Counted from the stretch's first letter, positions 23,291-34,210 are shown. The stretch: 64,000 nt of DNA from Prunella strophiata (GCA_036583965.1 JAZBQD010000021.1:20241620-20305619); one strand, 5' to 3'. Notes: generated by a model not told the origin, from the letters alone. Made by a program: numbers and translations.

Positions 23291-24525
23291 AGTGACACCT
23301 CTGCACTCCCAGCTGCTCCCTCTGCCCTCCCGGGCACTGCCCTGACCCCCCCAGTCGCTGCACTGGGGTCACAGCTGGTCCCACTGCACCACACATAAGG
23401 GACATGACTGGTGCCACACCGGGGTCGTGACAGGTCCAGCTGCACCCCACACTGGAGATGTCATTGTCCCAGCACACACGGTGGGGTACAGCTGGTGCCA
23501 ACACCCGTGGCACTGGCACTGCTGGCAGGTCAGAGGGTGTCAGTGGCAGGGGGAGCCCTCCAAAATCGGGTGACCCAGCACCCAGAGCAGCAGGGGAAGT
23601 CGCAGTCCTGGTCCTGCTTGGAGCCAGCATTTGTGGGACCCCAAATCCCTGCCCCGCGGCGGGAGCCCCGGTTTGCAGGGGCGGGGGGCGTCAGTGCAGG
23701 GACAGCAGGGGCCGGGGGTCCCCGCCGTGCCGCAGCCGCGGCCGGGCCACCGGCAGCCCCGTCCCCACGAGCGCCTTGTCAGAGCCTGTCACGTCTGCCA
23801 GCCCGCGCCGCGGTGCCGGTGGCAGGGAAACATCTGCTCGGCCGCCCCGCTGCCACCGCGCGTCAGGGGCCGGGGCAGCCGCCAGGACCCCCGCCAGCGC
23901 CGCCGGGGCGGCTCCGCGCCGCGACACTGATGCGGGGGTGACAGGGCGGCGGGGCGGACGGATGGGATCGGACAGACAGACGGGCAAGTGAGCGCCGCTG
24001 CCCACGCCGCGGCCCGGCCACGCCGCGGGTCACCCGTGCCCGACGCTCACCCGCTCGTGACGCGTCCTTGGGGACAGCGACAGCCCTGCCACCACCGCTC
24101 AGCTCCTGGGTATGGACGGGACGCATCCCGCATCCCTCCTCCCGTGTCCCTTTTCCCACGCCTCGTTCCCCATCCCCGTGCTGGTGACCCGCACCGGAGG
24201 GCACCGAGGGCATTTATGCCCAAGGAAGGGACAGTGCTGGGCGCGGGCCCCACCGCTGCCGAGCGGGGCCGAGGTGGTGACACCAGTGTCACCGACACGT
24301 TTTCACTTCCTTGCCGAGCCCTGCACTCGGTTTCCCGGGAGAACCCCTGGACCCCTTGGCCCGGAGGGTCGCGGGTCTCCATCGCTGCTGCACCGGGACC
24401 CCCGGGACCCCGCGCCCACGGGCGGGGGACGCTCCCCGGTGCGGCACTGAAGGCTGCGAGGACGGCCGGGACCGGGGCCGGTGGCCGGGACGATGCTGCC
24501 ACCTGGTGCCACGGCACGGCGGCGG

Positions 24526-24830
24526 CGCCGGGACAGGCACCGGGCATGGGGGAGACACCGGGACAGGCACCGGGGATGGGGGAGACACCGGGACAGGCAG
24601 CGGGGATGGGGAGACACCGGGACAGGCACGCGGGGCATGGGGAGACACCGGGACAGGCAGCGGGGATCGAGGGAGAACACCGGGACCGGCAGCGGGGGCC
24701 AGGGGAGACACCGGGACAGGCAGCGGGGGTCGAGGGCAGCACTGGGACTGGCCGCGGGGGTCGGAGAAAGCACCGGGACCGGGGGGTCGGGGGACAGCGC
24801 CGGGACAGACAGCGGGGGCCGAGAGCCTTG
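24526..24830. repeat. GC-rich minisatellite, unit about 30 bp
   Basis: About ten imperfect units beginning gggacaggcaccgggcatgg and ending gagacacc, upstream of CDH15. Units drift towards the right end (gaccggcagcgggggcc, gtcgagggcagcact). Confidence 0.85.
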
Positions 24831-25035
24831 TCGGGACTCCCGGGGCAGCCCCCGCCCGCTCCTGCCGGTGGGAACCCGCCGGGCCCGGGGAACGCGGGAC
24901 GCTGCCGGTCCCTGTCCCGACCCCGCACGGGGACGGGCCCCGACGCCAGCACAGATGGCACCGGCACGGGCTGGGGATAGACGAGCGGGCTCGCCCCGAC
25001 GGGAGGCGCGGCCGAGCGGGGCGGAAAGAACCGGT

Positions 25036-25250
25036 CCCGGTCCCTCTCCCTGTCCTGATCCCGGTCCCGGTCCCGGTCCCGGTCCAGGCCCCTGTCCCAC
25101 TGTCGGTGTCGGAGCCTGTCCCTGTCTCGTTGCCGGCGCTGGTGCCTGCCCCTGTGCCTGCCCCTCTCCCTGTCCCTGTCCCGATGCCGGCCCCCTCTCC
25201 CTGTCCCTGTCCTGGTGCCGATGCCAGTCTTTGTCCCGCTGCCAGTGTCG

Positions 25251-25285
<35 letters not shown>

Positions 25286-25291
25286 GGAGCA
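25036..25291. repeat. GTCCCT/GTCCCG hexanucleotide-derived repeat
   Basis: Alternating cccggtcccggtcccggtcc and gtccctgtccctgtccctgt, about 290 bp upstream of the CDH15 promoter motifs. Same GTCCC core as the arrays at 1205 and 30047. Confidence 0.85.
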
Positions 25292-25576
25292 GCCGGGGGG
25301 CAGCGGGCCGGGGTCTCCCCCTCCCGCCCGCCCCGTCGCGGCATCCCGGAGCGCGCCCGGCGCAGCTGCCGCGTTCCGCCCTCACTGCCCGGGGCTGCGC
25401 AGCCCGGCCCGGCCCCGCTCCCCCGGCCCGGCCCGCGGGGACCCCCCCGCGCCCCCGCATCCCCCACGGCCCCCGCACCTCCCCCGGCGGGGCCCCGGCG
25501 GGCCGGGCAGGGCAGGGGGCGCGGGCTGCGGGCCGGGGCGGCGGGGCCAGCTGCCCGCGGGGGGGTCCGGTGCCCG

Positions 25577-25619
25577 CAGCACATGTGCTGTCACTCAGCC
25601 AGTCCCGCCGCTATTTTAG
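25577..25619 (+). promoter_or_regulatory. CDH15: Palindromic double E-box plus MEF2/TATA-like motif at the CDH15 promoter
   Basis: CAGCACATGTGCTG at 25577-25590 is a perfect 14-bp palindrome containing two overlapping CANNTG E-boxes (CACATG and CATGTG). CTATTTTAG at 25611-25619 resembles a MEF2 site one base short of consensus, or a TATA-like element, 37 bp before the ATG. M-cadherin is a myogenic gene, and MyoD-family plus MEF2 sites are the expected combination. That these motifs are functional is inference. Confidence 0.55.
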
Positions 25620-25655
25620 CTCGGGGCCGGCGGCCGGGCTGCGCCCCGCTCCGCC

Positions 25656-25707
25656 ATGGGCCCCCCCGCTCCTGCTCGCCTGCCTGCTCGCCCCGCTCTG
25701 CGCTCGG
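25656..25707 (+). CDS. CDH15: CDH15 exon 1, signal peptide, C-run frameshift
   Basis: As written, ATG GGC is followed by a run of seven C (25661-25667), and the frame gives [17 protein letters not shown], which lacks a signal-peptide core. With six C the exon reads [17 protein letters not shown], a normal hydrophobic signal sequence, and ends in phase 0 to fit exon 2. A one-base homopolymer error is the simplest explanation. Confidence 0.8.
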
Positions 25708-28700
25708 GTAAGGGGTGCGGGGACACCGGCGACACCGGGGACACCGGGGCGGCGGGGATGGGCTGGCACCGGCGATGGGGACCCCCGGCTCCGTGCCCCG
25801 GGAGGGCTGCCGGGCACGGGGAGCCTGCACGCGGAGCCGGGGCTCGGCCGGACCCCAAACCTCGTGGAAACTCGTCCGTGGGGGCAGCGGGGACGGGGCT
25901 GGGGGTGGTGGGGGCTCGCAGCCCCTCTGGAGGCAGCTCCCACCCCACAGATGGCGCTGGCAGGGGGGGGCCTGCGGCTCCGGCACACTGCCCGCGCCTG
26001 GCAGCGGGATGGGCTCGATGGGATCGGGGGAGGGTCGGGCACTTAAAGACACCCTGCTCCTCTTTTTGCACCCCAGGTGTGGTCCCAGACCTCCCTGCAC
26101 CCCCCTGTCCCCTCACGCCCCCCAGAGCCCCTCATCCTGCTCCCAGGCCTGAGCCACACGGGGCCCTTGGGGTTCTGGCCTGGACCCGTGCTCGGCTGGG
26201 AAGGGAAAGGGAAGGGAAGGGAAGGGAAGGGAAGGGAAGGGAAGGGAAGGGAAGGGAAGGGAAGGGAAGGGAAGGGAAGGGAAGGGAAGGGAAGGGAAGG
26301 GAAGGGAAGGGAAGGGAAGGGAAGGGAAGGGAAGGGAAGGAAGGGAAGGGAAGGGAAGGGAAGGGAAGGGAAGGGAAGGGAAGGGAAGGGGATCTGCAGG
26401 GCAGCCCCACAGGAACAGGGCCCCAGCGCCCCTCCCTCACATCCCAATCCCCCCTCCCGGCTCCAGCGGCCCCCAGGGACGGGCGGGGGTTTTCTCCTGC
26501 TGGGGGAGGGAGCAGAGAAAGGCCTGGAGGGCACAGAGCAGCCCCCGAGCCTCAGCCCCTTGTCCTGCCCACCCCGTGGGGCTGGTACAGAGCCCCCCTC
26601 CCCACACCCCCTCCCCAGGGACCCCCGGCACAGCCAGCCCCACTGCCCCGTGTCCCCATCAGGGCACACACGGCCCCTGGGGCTCCAGGGACCCCCCCCC
26701 CCCCGGCAGCCAGCGGTGCAGGCACAGCTGGGCACAGATGTGGGTGCAGGGCTGGCACTGCCCAGATGTGCTCCCTCCTCGGGGAGGGGACAGCACCTGT
26801 CCCCGGGCCCAGGACAAGGGTGGCACGGAGCTGGGGGGTCAGCAGCTGCATGCACACTTCTGTGCCCCCTCCCCAGCCCCAGCTCCCACAGTCCCCATGG
26901 CTCTGGGCCCCCCCCCATCCACCCCAAATCCCTGACCTCAGTCCCACACAGCCCCATTACCCATCCTTGCCCCCACAGCTCCCTGACCCCACTGCAGCCC
27001 ACCAGAACTCCTGCTCCCCTTGTTTCCATCCCAAATCTCCCCCTCACAGCCCCCAGCCCCACCCCAAGCCCCCAACTCCTTCTGCCTCCCCCCAGCACCC
27101 CAGCCCTGTCCCCCAGGGTCACACTGACAGCCCCAGCTGATCCCTGACCCCCCCAGGCCTCGCTGCCACCTCTGTGTGGTGACAGTGACATGCAGGGGAA
27201 GCCACGGTAGGTGCTGCCTGCCCGAGGTACCCCCCCTTCCCCAGGGGTCCTGTGGGGCACAGCCCATGGCCAGGGCACCACCAGGATCATTTGTGGGGCA
27301 GCCCTTCCTGGTGAGCCCAGCAGGACACCCATCACCACCACACTGGGGTGGCAGGGGCACTGACACAGAGCTCCCAGGGAGGCTGGGTGGTCTCTGTGTC
27401 ACCCCAGACCCAACCCCATCCCCATCAGGGGGGCCCAGCACTGAGCACTCCAGCACCCTGTGCCCCACTGTGCACACCCAGCCCAGCTGCAGCTCCCTGC
27501 CCACTGCCCTGGCACCCCACCCCACCCCGGGGTTCTGGGGTCCCTGGCAGCACCGTGTGCCCCCAGGGTGCCAGCCCAGCCCAGCCAGGCGCTGCAGCCC
27601 CCCAGGCCTGGCAGCAGCACGAGGCCCCTCGGCGGGTGAAGAGGGCCTGGGTGATCCCCCCCATCAGTGTCTCAGAGAACCACAAGCGCATCCCCCACCT
27701 CCTGGTGCAGGTAGGTACAGCCCCCGGCCTCTCCCCCAGCTGGCAGAGAGGGGCATCCCGGGCAGGGGGATTGCACAGGGGCACCCCCAGGGGGGCACAG
27801 ACCCCCAGCCTCTCCCCCAGCTGGCAGAGAGGGGCATCCCGGGCAGGGGGATTGCACCCCCAGGGGGGCACAGCCCCCCAGCCTGACACCCCCAGCCCTG
27901 ACTTTCCTGGGGCAGATCAAGTCAGACAAGCAGCAGCCCGGAGGGGTGATCTACAGCATCAAAGGGCCGGGGGTGGATGAGGAGCCCCTGGGCATCTTCT
28001 CCATCGACAAGTTCAGCGGGAAGGTTTTCCTCAACGCCATGCTGGACCGGGAGGAGCACGACCGCTACCGGGTAAGGACGATCCCGGGTGCCCACAGCCC
28101 CTCCCTGGTCCCCAGCCAGGGTCAGACCCCCCTCTCTGCCCCCACAGCTGAGAGCCTTCGCACTGGACCTGGGCGGGGTCACCCTGGAGGACCCCACGGA
28201 CCTGGAGATCATCGTGGTGGACCAGAACGACAACCGGCCGCTCTTCCGGCAGGACGTCTTCACCGGGCACGTGGTGGAGGGGGCTGAGCCAGGTGGGTCT
28301 GGCCTGGGGGCTGGGCTGGGCTGGGGGCACCGGGCCAGCCCTGTGCTGGCACCCACCGGGCGCTCCTGGGCCACAGGGACCTGCGTGATGACGGTGGATG
28401 CCACCGACGCCGACGACCCCGACACGGACAACGCGGCGCTGCGCTATTCCATCCTGGAGCAGGGCGCTGCAGGAATGTTCAGCATCAACGCCACCACCGG
28501 GGAGATCTGCACGGCCCGGCCTGGCCTCGACCGCGAGGTAGCGGGGTGGGGTCACCGGGATGGGCCCGGGGGGCACCGGCACTCGGGGCAGTCACGGACA
28601 CCCCGCGCAGTGAAACCCCAGCTCCAGTCCGTGAGCAGGCCCAGGCGTGGGGACAGGGTGGGTGGCAGCAGCTGGGGGATCTCTGCGCTCCCTGGGGGGC

Positions 28701-31700
28701 TCAGCTCTGGCCCCTCGTTCCCCACAGACCATGGGGGTGTACAACCTGACGGTGCAGGCGGCCGACATGTCCGGGGACGGGCTGACCACCACGGCCATGG
28801 CCGTCATCTACCTGGAGGACATCAACGACAACGCCCCCGAGTTCACCAAGGAGGAGGTAGCAGCTGGGGTGTGGGGACGTGCCAGGGTCAGCCCCCCCGA
28901 GGGTCTGCAGCATCCCCCAGGGGCAGAGTCCAACCCACACCGCCCTCCCCCAGTTCTCCATGGAGGTGGAGGAGCAGGCGGCCGGCGTGGACGTGGGCAA
29001 GGTTTTTGTGCACGACAAGGACCTGGCGGGCTCGCCCAGCTGGTTGGCCAAATTCACCATCCTGGAGGGCGACCCCGAGGGCGCCTTCGCCATCCGGACC
29101 GACCCGCACACCAACGACGGCGTGCTGTCGGTGGTCAAGGTGGGCACGGGGCAGCCGGGGGGCACCGGGGCTCCCACGGCTCCGCTGACCCCTGGCCCCT
29201 CCCGCAGCCGCTGGACCACGAGGTGCGGGACCGCTTCGAGCTGACGCTGTCGGTGCAGAACGAGCGGCCGCTGGAGCCCTCGGCCCCCGGCAGCCCCCGG
29301 GCGCTGGCCACGGTGCGGGTGCGGGTGCGGGACGTCAACGAGGCGCCCGCGTTCCGCGAGAACCCGCGGCGGTATCAGCGTCCTGGAGGGGACCCCCCCG
29401 GGCACCCCCATCACCACCTACACCGCCAGCGACCCCGACACGCACCAGATCCAGACCCTCTCGTGAGTGCCGCCCCCCTCCCACGGCCCCCGCACCCGCG
29501 GCGCGGGCTGCGGGCGACGCCTCACGCAGCCCCTCGCCCACAGCTACGCGCTGCTCTACGACCCCGCGGACTGGCTGCAGCTGGACCCTCACGCCGGCAC
29601 CGTCCGCAACCAAGCGGGAGCTGCTGCACCCGTCCGCCTTCCTGCAGGGCGGCTGGTACATCGCCCTGGTGCTCGCCCGCGACGATGGTGAGCAGCCGCC
29701 CCCGCCGCCCCCTCGCCCCCGCCGCCCCCGCTGACCCCTCTGCTCCGTCCCCAGCCGAGCCCCCGCTCTCGGCCACCGGCACCCTCTCCATCGAGATCCT
29801 CGAGGTGAACGACCACGCTCCGCAGCTGCAGCCGCCGGCCGGGGTGCTCTGCGGGCGGCCGGGACGCGGGGGGACCCTGCTCCTGGGGGCCACCGACGAT
29901 GACCGACCCCCCCATGGAGCCCCCTTCCACTTCCAGCTCAGCCCCCAGCACCCCCAGCTCGCCCGCAACTGGAGCATCGCCCGCTTCAATGGTGAGGGTC
30001 GGCCGGGGAGGGGGGATGCTGCCGGGGGGTCCCGCTCACGCCCTGCCGTGTCCCGTGTCCCATGTCCCCATGTCCCGTGTCCCATGTCCCCATGTCCCCA
30101 TGTCCCGTGTCCCATGTCCCCATGTCCCGTGTCCCGTGTCCCGTGTCCCATGTCCCGTGTCCCGTGTCCCATATCCCGTGTCCCATGTCCCATGTCCCTT
30201 GTCCCGTGTCCCATGTCCCCATGTCCCGTGTCCCATGTCCCGTGTCCCATGTCCCGTGTCCCGTGTCCCATGTCCCCATGTCCCGTGTCCCGTGTCCCAT
30301 GTCCCCATATCCCGTGTCCCATGTCCCCATGTCCCCATGTCCCGTGTCCCGTGTCCCATATCCCGTGTCCCATGTCCCGTGTCCCATGTCCCCATGTCCC
30401 CATGTCCCCATATCCCGTGTCCCATGTCCCCATATCCCGTGTCCCATGTCCCCATGTCCCCATGTCCCGTGTCCCATGTCCCCATGTCCCGTGTCCCATG
30501 TCCCGTGTCCCATGTCCCGTGTCCCATGTCCCGTGTCCCGTGTCCCATGTCCCCATGTCCCCATGTCCCCATGTCCCCATGTCCCCATATCCCGTGTCCC
30601 ATGTCCCGTGTCCCATGTCCCGTGTCCCTTGTCCCGTGTCCCATGTCCCGTGTCCCATGTCCCCATGTCCCCATGTCCCGTGTCCCATGTCCCCATGTCC
30701 CGTGTCCCTTGTCCCGTGTCCCATGTCCCGTGTCCCATGTCCCCATGTCCCGTGTCCCTTGTCCCGTGTCCCATGTCCCGTGTCCCATATCCGTGTCCCC
30801 ATGTCCCGTGTCCCATGTCCCGTGTCCCATGTCCCCATGTCCCGTGTCCCGTGTCCCATGTCCCCATATCCCGTGTCCCATGTCCCCATGTCCCGTGTCC
30901 CTTGTCCCGTGTCCCTTGTCCCGTGTCCCATGTCCCCATGTCCCCATGTCCCCATATCCCGTGTCCCATGTCCCCATGTCCCCATGTCCCGTGTCCCGTG
31001 TCCCATGTCCCCATGTCCCGTGTCCCGTGTCCCATGTCCCGTGTCCCTTGTCCCGTGTCCCATGTCCCCATATCCCGTGTCCCATGTCCCCATGTCCCCA
31101 TGTCCCGTGTCCCTTGTCCCGTGTCCCATGTCCCCATGTCCCCATGTCCCCATGTCCCCATGTCCCGTGTCCCATGTCCCCATGTCCCGTGTCCCGTGTC
31201 CCATGTCCCGTGTCCCGTGTCCCATGTCCCGTGTCCCATGTCCCGTGTCCCGTGTCCCATGTCCCCATGTCCCGTGTCCCGTGTCCCATGTCCCCATGTC
31301 CCGTGTCCCTTGTCCCGTGTCCCATGTCCCGTGTCCCATGTCCCCATGTCCCGTGTCCCGTGTCCCATGTCCCTGTCCCGTGTCCCATGTCCCGTGTCCC
31401 GTGTCCCATGTCCCGTGTCCCGTGTCCCATGTCCCGTGTCCCATGTCCCCTGTCCCTTGTCCCGTGTCCCATGTCCCGTGTCCCATGTCCCGTGTCCCAT
31501 GTCCCCTGTCCCGTGTCCCATGTCCCCATATCCCGTGTCCCATGTCCCCATGTCCCCATGTCCCGTGTCCCCATGTCCCCATATCCCGTGTCCCCATGTC
31601 CCGTGTCCCATGTCCCCATGTCCCCATATCCCGTGTCCCATGTCCCGTGTCCCATGTCCCGTGTCCCATGTCCCGTGTCCCATGTCCCATGTCCCCGTGT

Positions 31701-33838
31701 CCCATGTCCCGTGTCCCGTGTCCCGTGTCCCCATGTCCCCATATCCCGTGTCCCATGTCCCCATGTCCCCATGTCCCCATATCCCGTGTCCCATGTCCCG
31801 TGTCCCATGTCCCCATGTCCCCATGTCCCCTGTCCCCATGTCCCCATGTCCCGTGTCCCATGTCCCCATGTCCCCATGTCCCCATGTCCCCATGTCCCCA
31901 TGTCCCGTGTCCCATGTCCCCATATCCCGTGTCCCATGTCCCCATGTCCCCATGTCCCGTGTCCCATGTCCCGTGTCCCATGTCCCCATGTCCCCATGTC
32001 CCCGTGTCCCATGTCCCCATGTCCCCATGTCCCCATGTCCCCATATCCCGTGTCCCATGTCCCGTGTCCCATGTCCCGTGTCCCTTGTCCCGTGTCCCAT
32101 GTCCCCATGTCCCCATGTCCCCATGTCCCGTGTCCCCTGTCCCCATGTCCCCATGTCCCGTGTCCCCTGTCCCCATGTCCCCATGTCCCCATGTCCCCAT
32201 GTCCCCATGTCCCCATGTCCCCATGTCCCGTGTCCCATGTCCCCATGTCCCCATGTCCTCATGTCCCCACGTCCCCATGTCCCCATGTCCCCATGTCCCC
32301 ATGTCCCGTGTCCCGTGTCCCATATCCCGTGTCCCATGTCCCCATGTCCCCATATCCCGTGTCCCCATGTCCCCATGTCCCCATATCCCGTGTCCCATGT
32401 CCCCATGTCCCGTGTCCCATGTCCCCATATCCCGTGTCCCGTGTCCCCATGTCCCGTGTCCCATGTCCCCATGTCCCCATGTCCCGTGTCCCATATCCCG
32501 TGTCCCATGTCCCGTGTCCCTTGTCCCGTGTCCCGTGTCCCATGTCCCCATATCCCGTGTCCCATGTCCCGTGTCCCCTGTCCCCATGTCCCGTGTCCCC
32601 TGTCCCCATGTCCCGTGTCCCCTGTCCCGTGTCCATGTCCCCATGTCCCCATGTCCCGTGTCCCATGTCCCGTGTCCCCTGTCCCCATGTCCCCATGTCC
32701 CCATGTCCCGTGTCCCATGTCCCGTGTCCCTTGTCCCGTGTCCCATGTCCCCATGTCCCGTGTCCCATGTCCCGTGTCCCGTGTCCCATGTCCCGTGTCC
32801 CGTGTCCCATGTCCCGTGTCCCGTGTCCCATGTCCCCATGTCCCGTGTCCCTTGTCCCGTGTCCCCTGTCCCCATGTCCCCGTGTCCCATGTCCCGTGTC
32901 CCCTGTCCCCATGTCCCCATGTCCCCGTGTCCCATGTCCCGTGTCCCCTGTCCCCATGTCCCCATGTCCCGTGTCCCTTGTCCCGTGTCCCGTGTCCCAT
33001 GTCCCATGTCCCGTGTCCCATGTCCCGTGTCCCGTGTCCCGTGTCCCATGTCCCCATGTCCCCATGTCCCCATGTCCCCATGTCCCCATGTCCCGTGTCC
33101 ATGTCCCGTGTCCCCTGTCCCCATGTCCCCATGTCCCGTGTCCCGTGTCCCATATCCCATGTCCCCATGTCCCGTGTCCCCGCAGTGCTGGTGGCTCTGG
33201 GCGCTGCGCGGGTGCGCGGCCGCCGCCGGGCTCTGCGCAAGGGGCTCCTGCAGCGCTCTCGGGACGACATGCGCGACAACATCCTCAACTACGACGAGCA
33301 GGGCGGGGGCGAGGAGGACCAGGTGAGCAGGACCCGTGCCGGGGGGGTCCCGGGGGGGTCCCGGGGGTCCGCAGCTCGGCCCCTCACCGCTGAACCCCTC
33401 CGGCCCCGCAGGACGCCTACGACATCAACCAGCTCCGGCACCCCGAGCTCTTCTCGCCCCGGGCCAAGCCCCCCCTGCGCAGGGACGCCCCGCTCAGCTC
33501 CGGGACCCCCGTGGCCCCCCGCAAGCTGCCCAGCAGCCCCTCCGACATCGAGGACTTCATCAACGAGGTGGGTCAGGGCCCGGCAGCCCCCCGGCAGTCC
33601 CCCCCGGCCGGCGGGCTGACGGTGACCGCTGTCCCCGCAGGGGCTGGAGGCGGCTGACAGTGACCCCAGCGTGCCCCCCTATGACACGGCTCTCATCTAC
33701 GACTACGAGGGCTCGGGCTCGGTCGCCAGCCCCCTGAGCTCCATCGTGTCCAGCCTGACGGACGAGGACCAGGACTACGACTACCTGAGCGAGTGGGGGC
33801 CGCGCTTCCGCCGCCTGGCCGACCTCTACGGGCACTAG
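25656..33838 (+). CDS. CDH15: CDH15, cadherin 15 (M-cadherin); three frameshifts and missing exon(s)
   Basis: Classical type cadherin for calcium-dependent adhesion of muscle precursor cells. Recognised exons: 25656-25707, 27567-27710, 27916-28071, 28148-28292, 28377-28537, 28728-28856, 28954-29139, 29208-29462, 29544-29687, 29755-29991, 33186-33322, 33412-33567, 33641-33838. In order they give a signal peptide, a furin-like RRVKR then AW (the EC1 strand-swap Trp2), linkers [24 protein letters not shown] and EVNDHAPQL closing EC1-EC4, the start of EC5, a membrane-proximal tail, and the catenin-binding tail ([22 protein letters not shown]). The end of EC5 and most of the membrane helix are absent; the interval 29992-33185 is nearly all minisatellite. 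Exons 1, 8 and 9 each need one base removed to keep frame, and exon phases agree only after that. Human CDH15 is about 814 residues; about 698 are seen here. Confidence 0.93.
26198..26391. repeat. (GGGAA)n pentanucleotide repeat in CDH15 intron 1
   Basis: About 38 units of gggaa with one interruption near 26337 (ggaaggaaggg). A pure purine strand. The open frames of Arg-Glu-Gly-Lys and Leu-Pro-Phe-Pro here are spurious. Confidence 0.98.
27718..27880. repeat. Two-copy direct repeat in CDH15 intron 2
   Basis: A unit of about 80 bp beginning cctctcccccagctggcaga occurs twice, with a small extra segment in the first copy. Each copy contains a splice-acceptor-like ctctcccccag, but the conserved exon uses the acceptor at 27915. 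Confidence 0.8.
29208..29462 (+). CDS. CDH15: CDH15 exon 8 (EC3/EC4), frameshift
   Basis: The first half reads [19 protein letters not shown] through [13 protein letters not shown], a normal EC3 end. Around 29361-29375 (aacccgcggcggtatcag) the cadherin sequence moves to the next frame: [18 protein letters not shown] through [12 protein letters not shown]. Removing one base restores the frame and the phase needed by exon 9. Confidence 0.85.
29544..29687 (+). CDS. CDH15: CDH15 exon 9 (EC4), frameshift
   Basis: Starts [20 protein letters not shown]. At about 29605-29612 (cgcaaccaag) the conserved sequence moves by one base to [20 protein letters not shown]. Again a single surplus base explains it and makes the phase fit exon 10. 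Confidence 0.85.
29755..29991 (+). CDS. CDH15: CDH15 exon 10, EC4 end and EC5 start
   Basis: Encodes [20 protein letters not shown], a short linker, then [19 protein letters not shown] to NWSIARFN. It ends with one base of a split codon. The next expected exon (rest of EC5, then the start of the membrane helix) is not present before the tandem array begins 55 bp later. Confidence 0.9.
30047..33180. repeat. 3.1-kb GTCCC-type minisatellite in CDH15
   Basis: The array mixes 8-base units (cccgtgtc, cccatgtc, cccttgtc, cccatatc) with 9-base units (ccccatgtc). It fills the interval between the EC5 exon and the acceptor at 33185. Because no unit makes a stop, every frame on both strands is open for over 1000 codons; none of these is a gene. 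The minus strand is rich in GGG/GGGG runs and could form G-quadruplexes. Confidence 0.97.
33186..33322 (+). CDS. CDH15: CDH15 exon after the minisatellite: membrane exit and cytoplasmic tail
   Basis: The acceptor ccccgcag joins directly onto the last repeat unit. The exon gives [19 protein letters not shown], the inner end of the membrane helix and stop-transfer arginines, then [20 protein letters not shown]. It needs one base from the previous exon; the exon at 29755-29991 also leaves one, so skipping the missing exon would stay in frame. Confidence 0.88.
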
Positions 33839-33904
33839 CGGGGATGGGGGCAGGAGGGGACACCCCACTGCCCGGGGAGGGGCTGGGGCGGCACGGGGCA
33901 GCGG

Positions 33905-33949
<45 letters not shown>

Positions 33950-33955
33950 ACACAC
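33905..33955. repeat. (CA)n microsatellite in the CDH15 3' UTR
   Basis: About 22 CA units, 67 bp after the stop codon. Confidence 0.97.
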
Positions 33956-34136
33956 AGAGGAGGTGCCCAGAGGCGGCGGACCCGCACAGGATGCCCGGCT
34001 GGAGCGGCTTTGCGTGTGCAAGGAGAGGCCTCGGTGGGTGCACACCCACACACCCGGCAGAACCCAGCTCAGCAAACCTGGGGGGGACACCCGGGTGAGC
34101 CCCACGCAGCTGGGGAGGGGGCGAGGAGACCCCCAT

Positions 34137-34142
34137 AATAAA
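34137..34142 (+). terminator. CDH15: CDH15 poly(A) signal
   Basis: AATAAA about 300 bp after the TAG at 33836-33838. It faces the SLC22A31 signal on the other strand. Confidence 0.75.
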
Positions 34143-34210
34143 GAGTGGGGGTCGGTGGGGGGGGGGTGTGTGACCCCCCCCACACCAGCGACCCGTAGAA
34201 ACAAGGCACT

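Larger units (their letters stand above)
23640..25720 (+). promoter_or_regulatory. CDH15: CpG-rich promoter region of CDH15
   Basis: About 2 kb of very CpG-dense DNA leads to the CDH15 start codon at 25656. It is interrupted by two GC-rich tandem repeats (24526-24830 and 25036-25291). Its long open frames on both strands reflect low stop-codon content, not coding. Confidence 0.65.

Noticed and set aside
23988..26046. Overlapping 300-520-codon open frames on both strands upstream of CDH15
   Set aside because: Stop codons are rare in this GC-rich DNA; the frames lack domains, overlap on both strands, and run through tandem repeats and the CDH15 promoter.
26077..27341. Open frames of 350-490 codons through the GGGAA repeat
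   Set aside because: Low-complexity repeat translation inside CDH15 intron 1.
28647..33619. Open frames of 1000-1560 codons on both strands, rich in Ser-His-Val-Pro-Cys-Pro or Gly-His-Gly-Thr
   Set aside because: They are translations of the 8/9-bp minisatellite, open in every frame on both strands, and merely fuse with real CDH15 exons at the ends.
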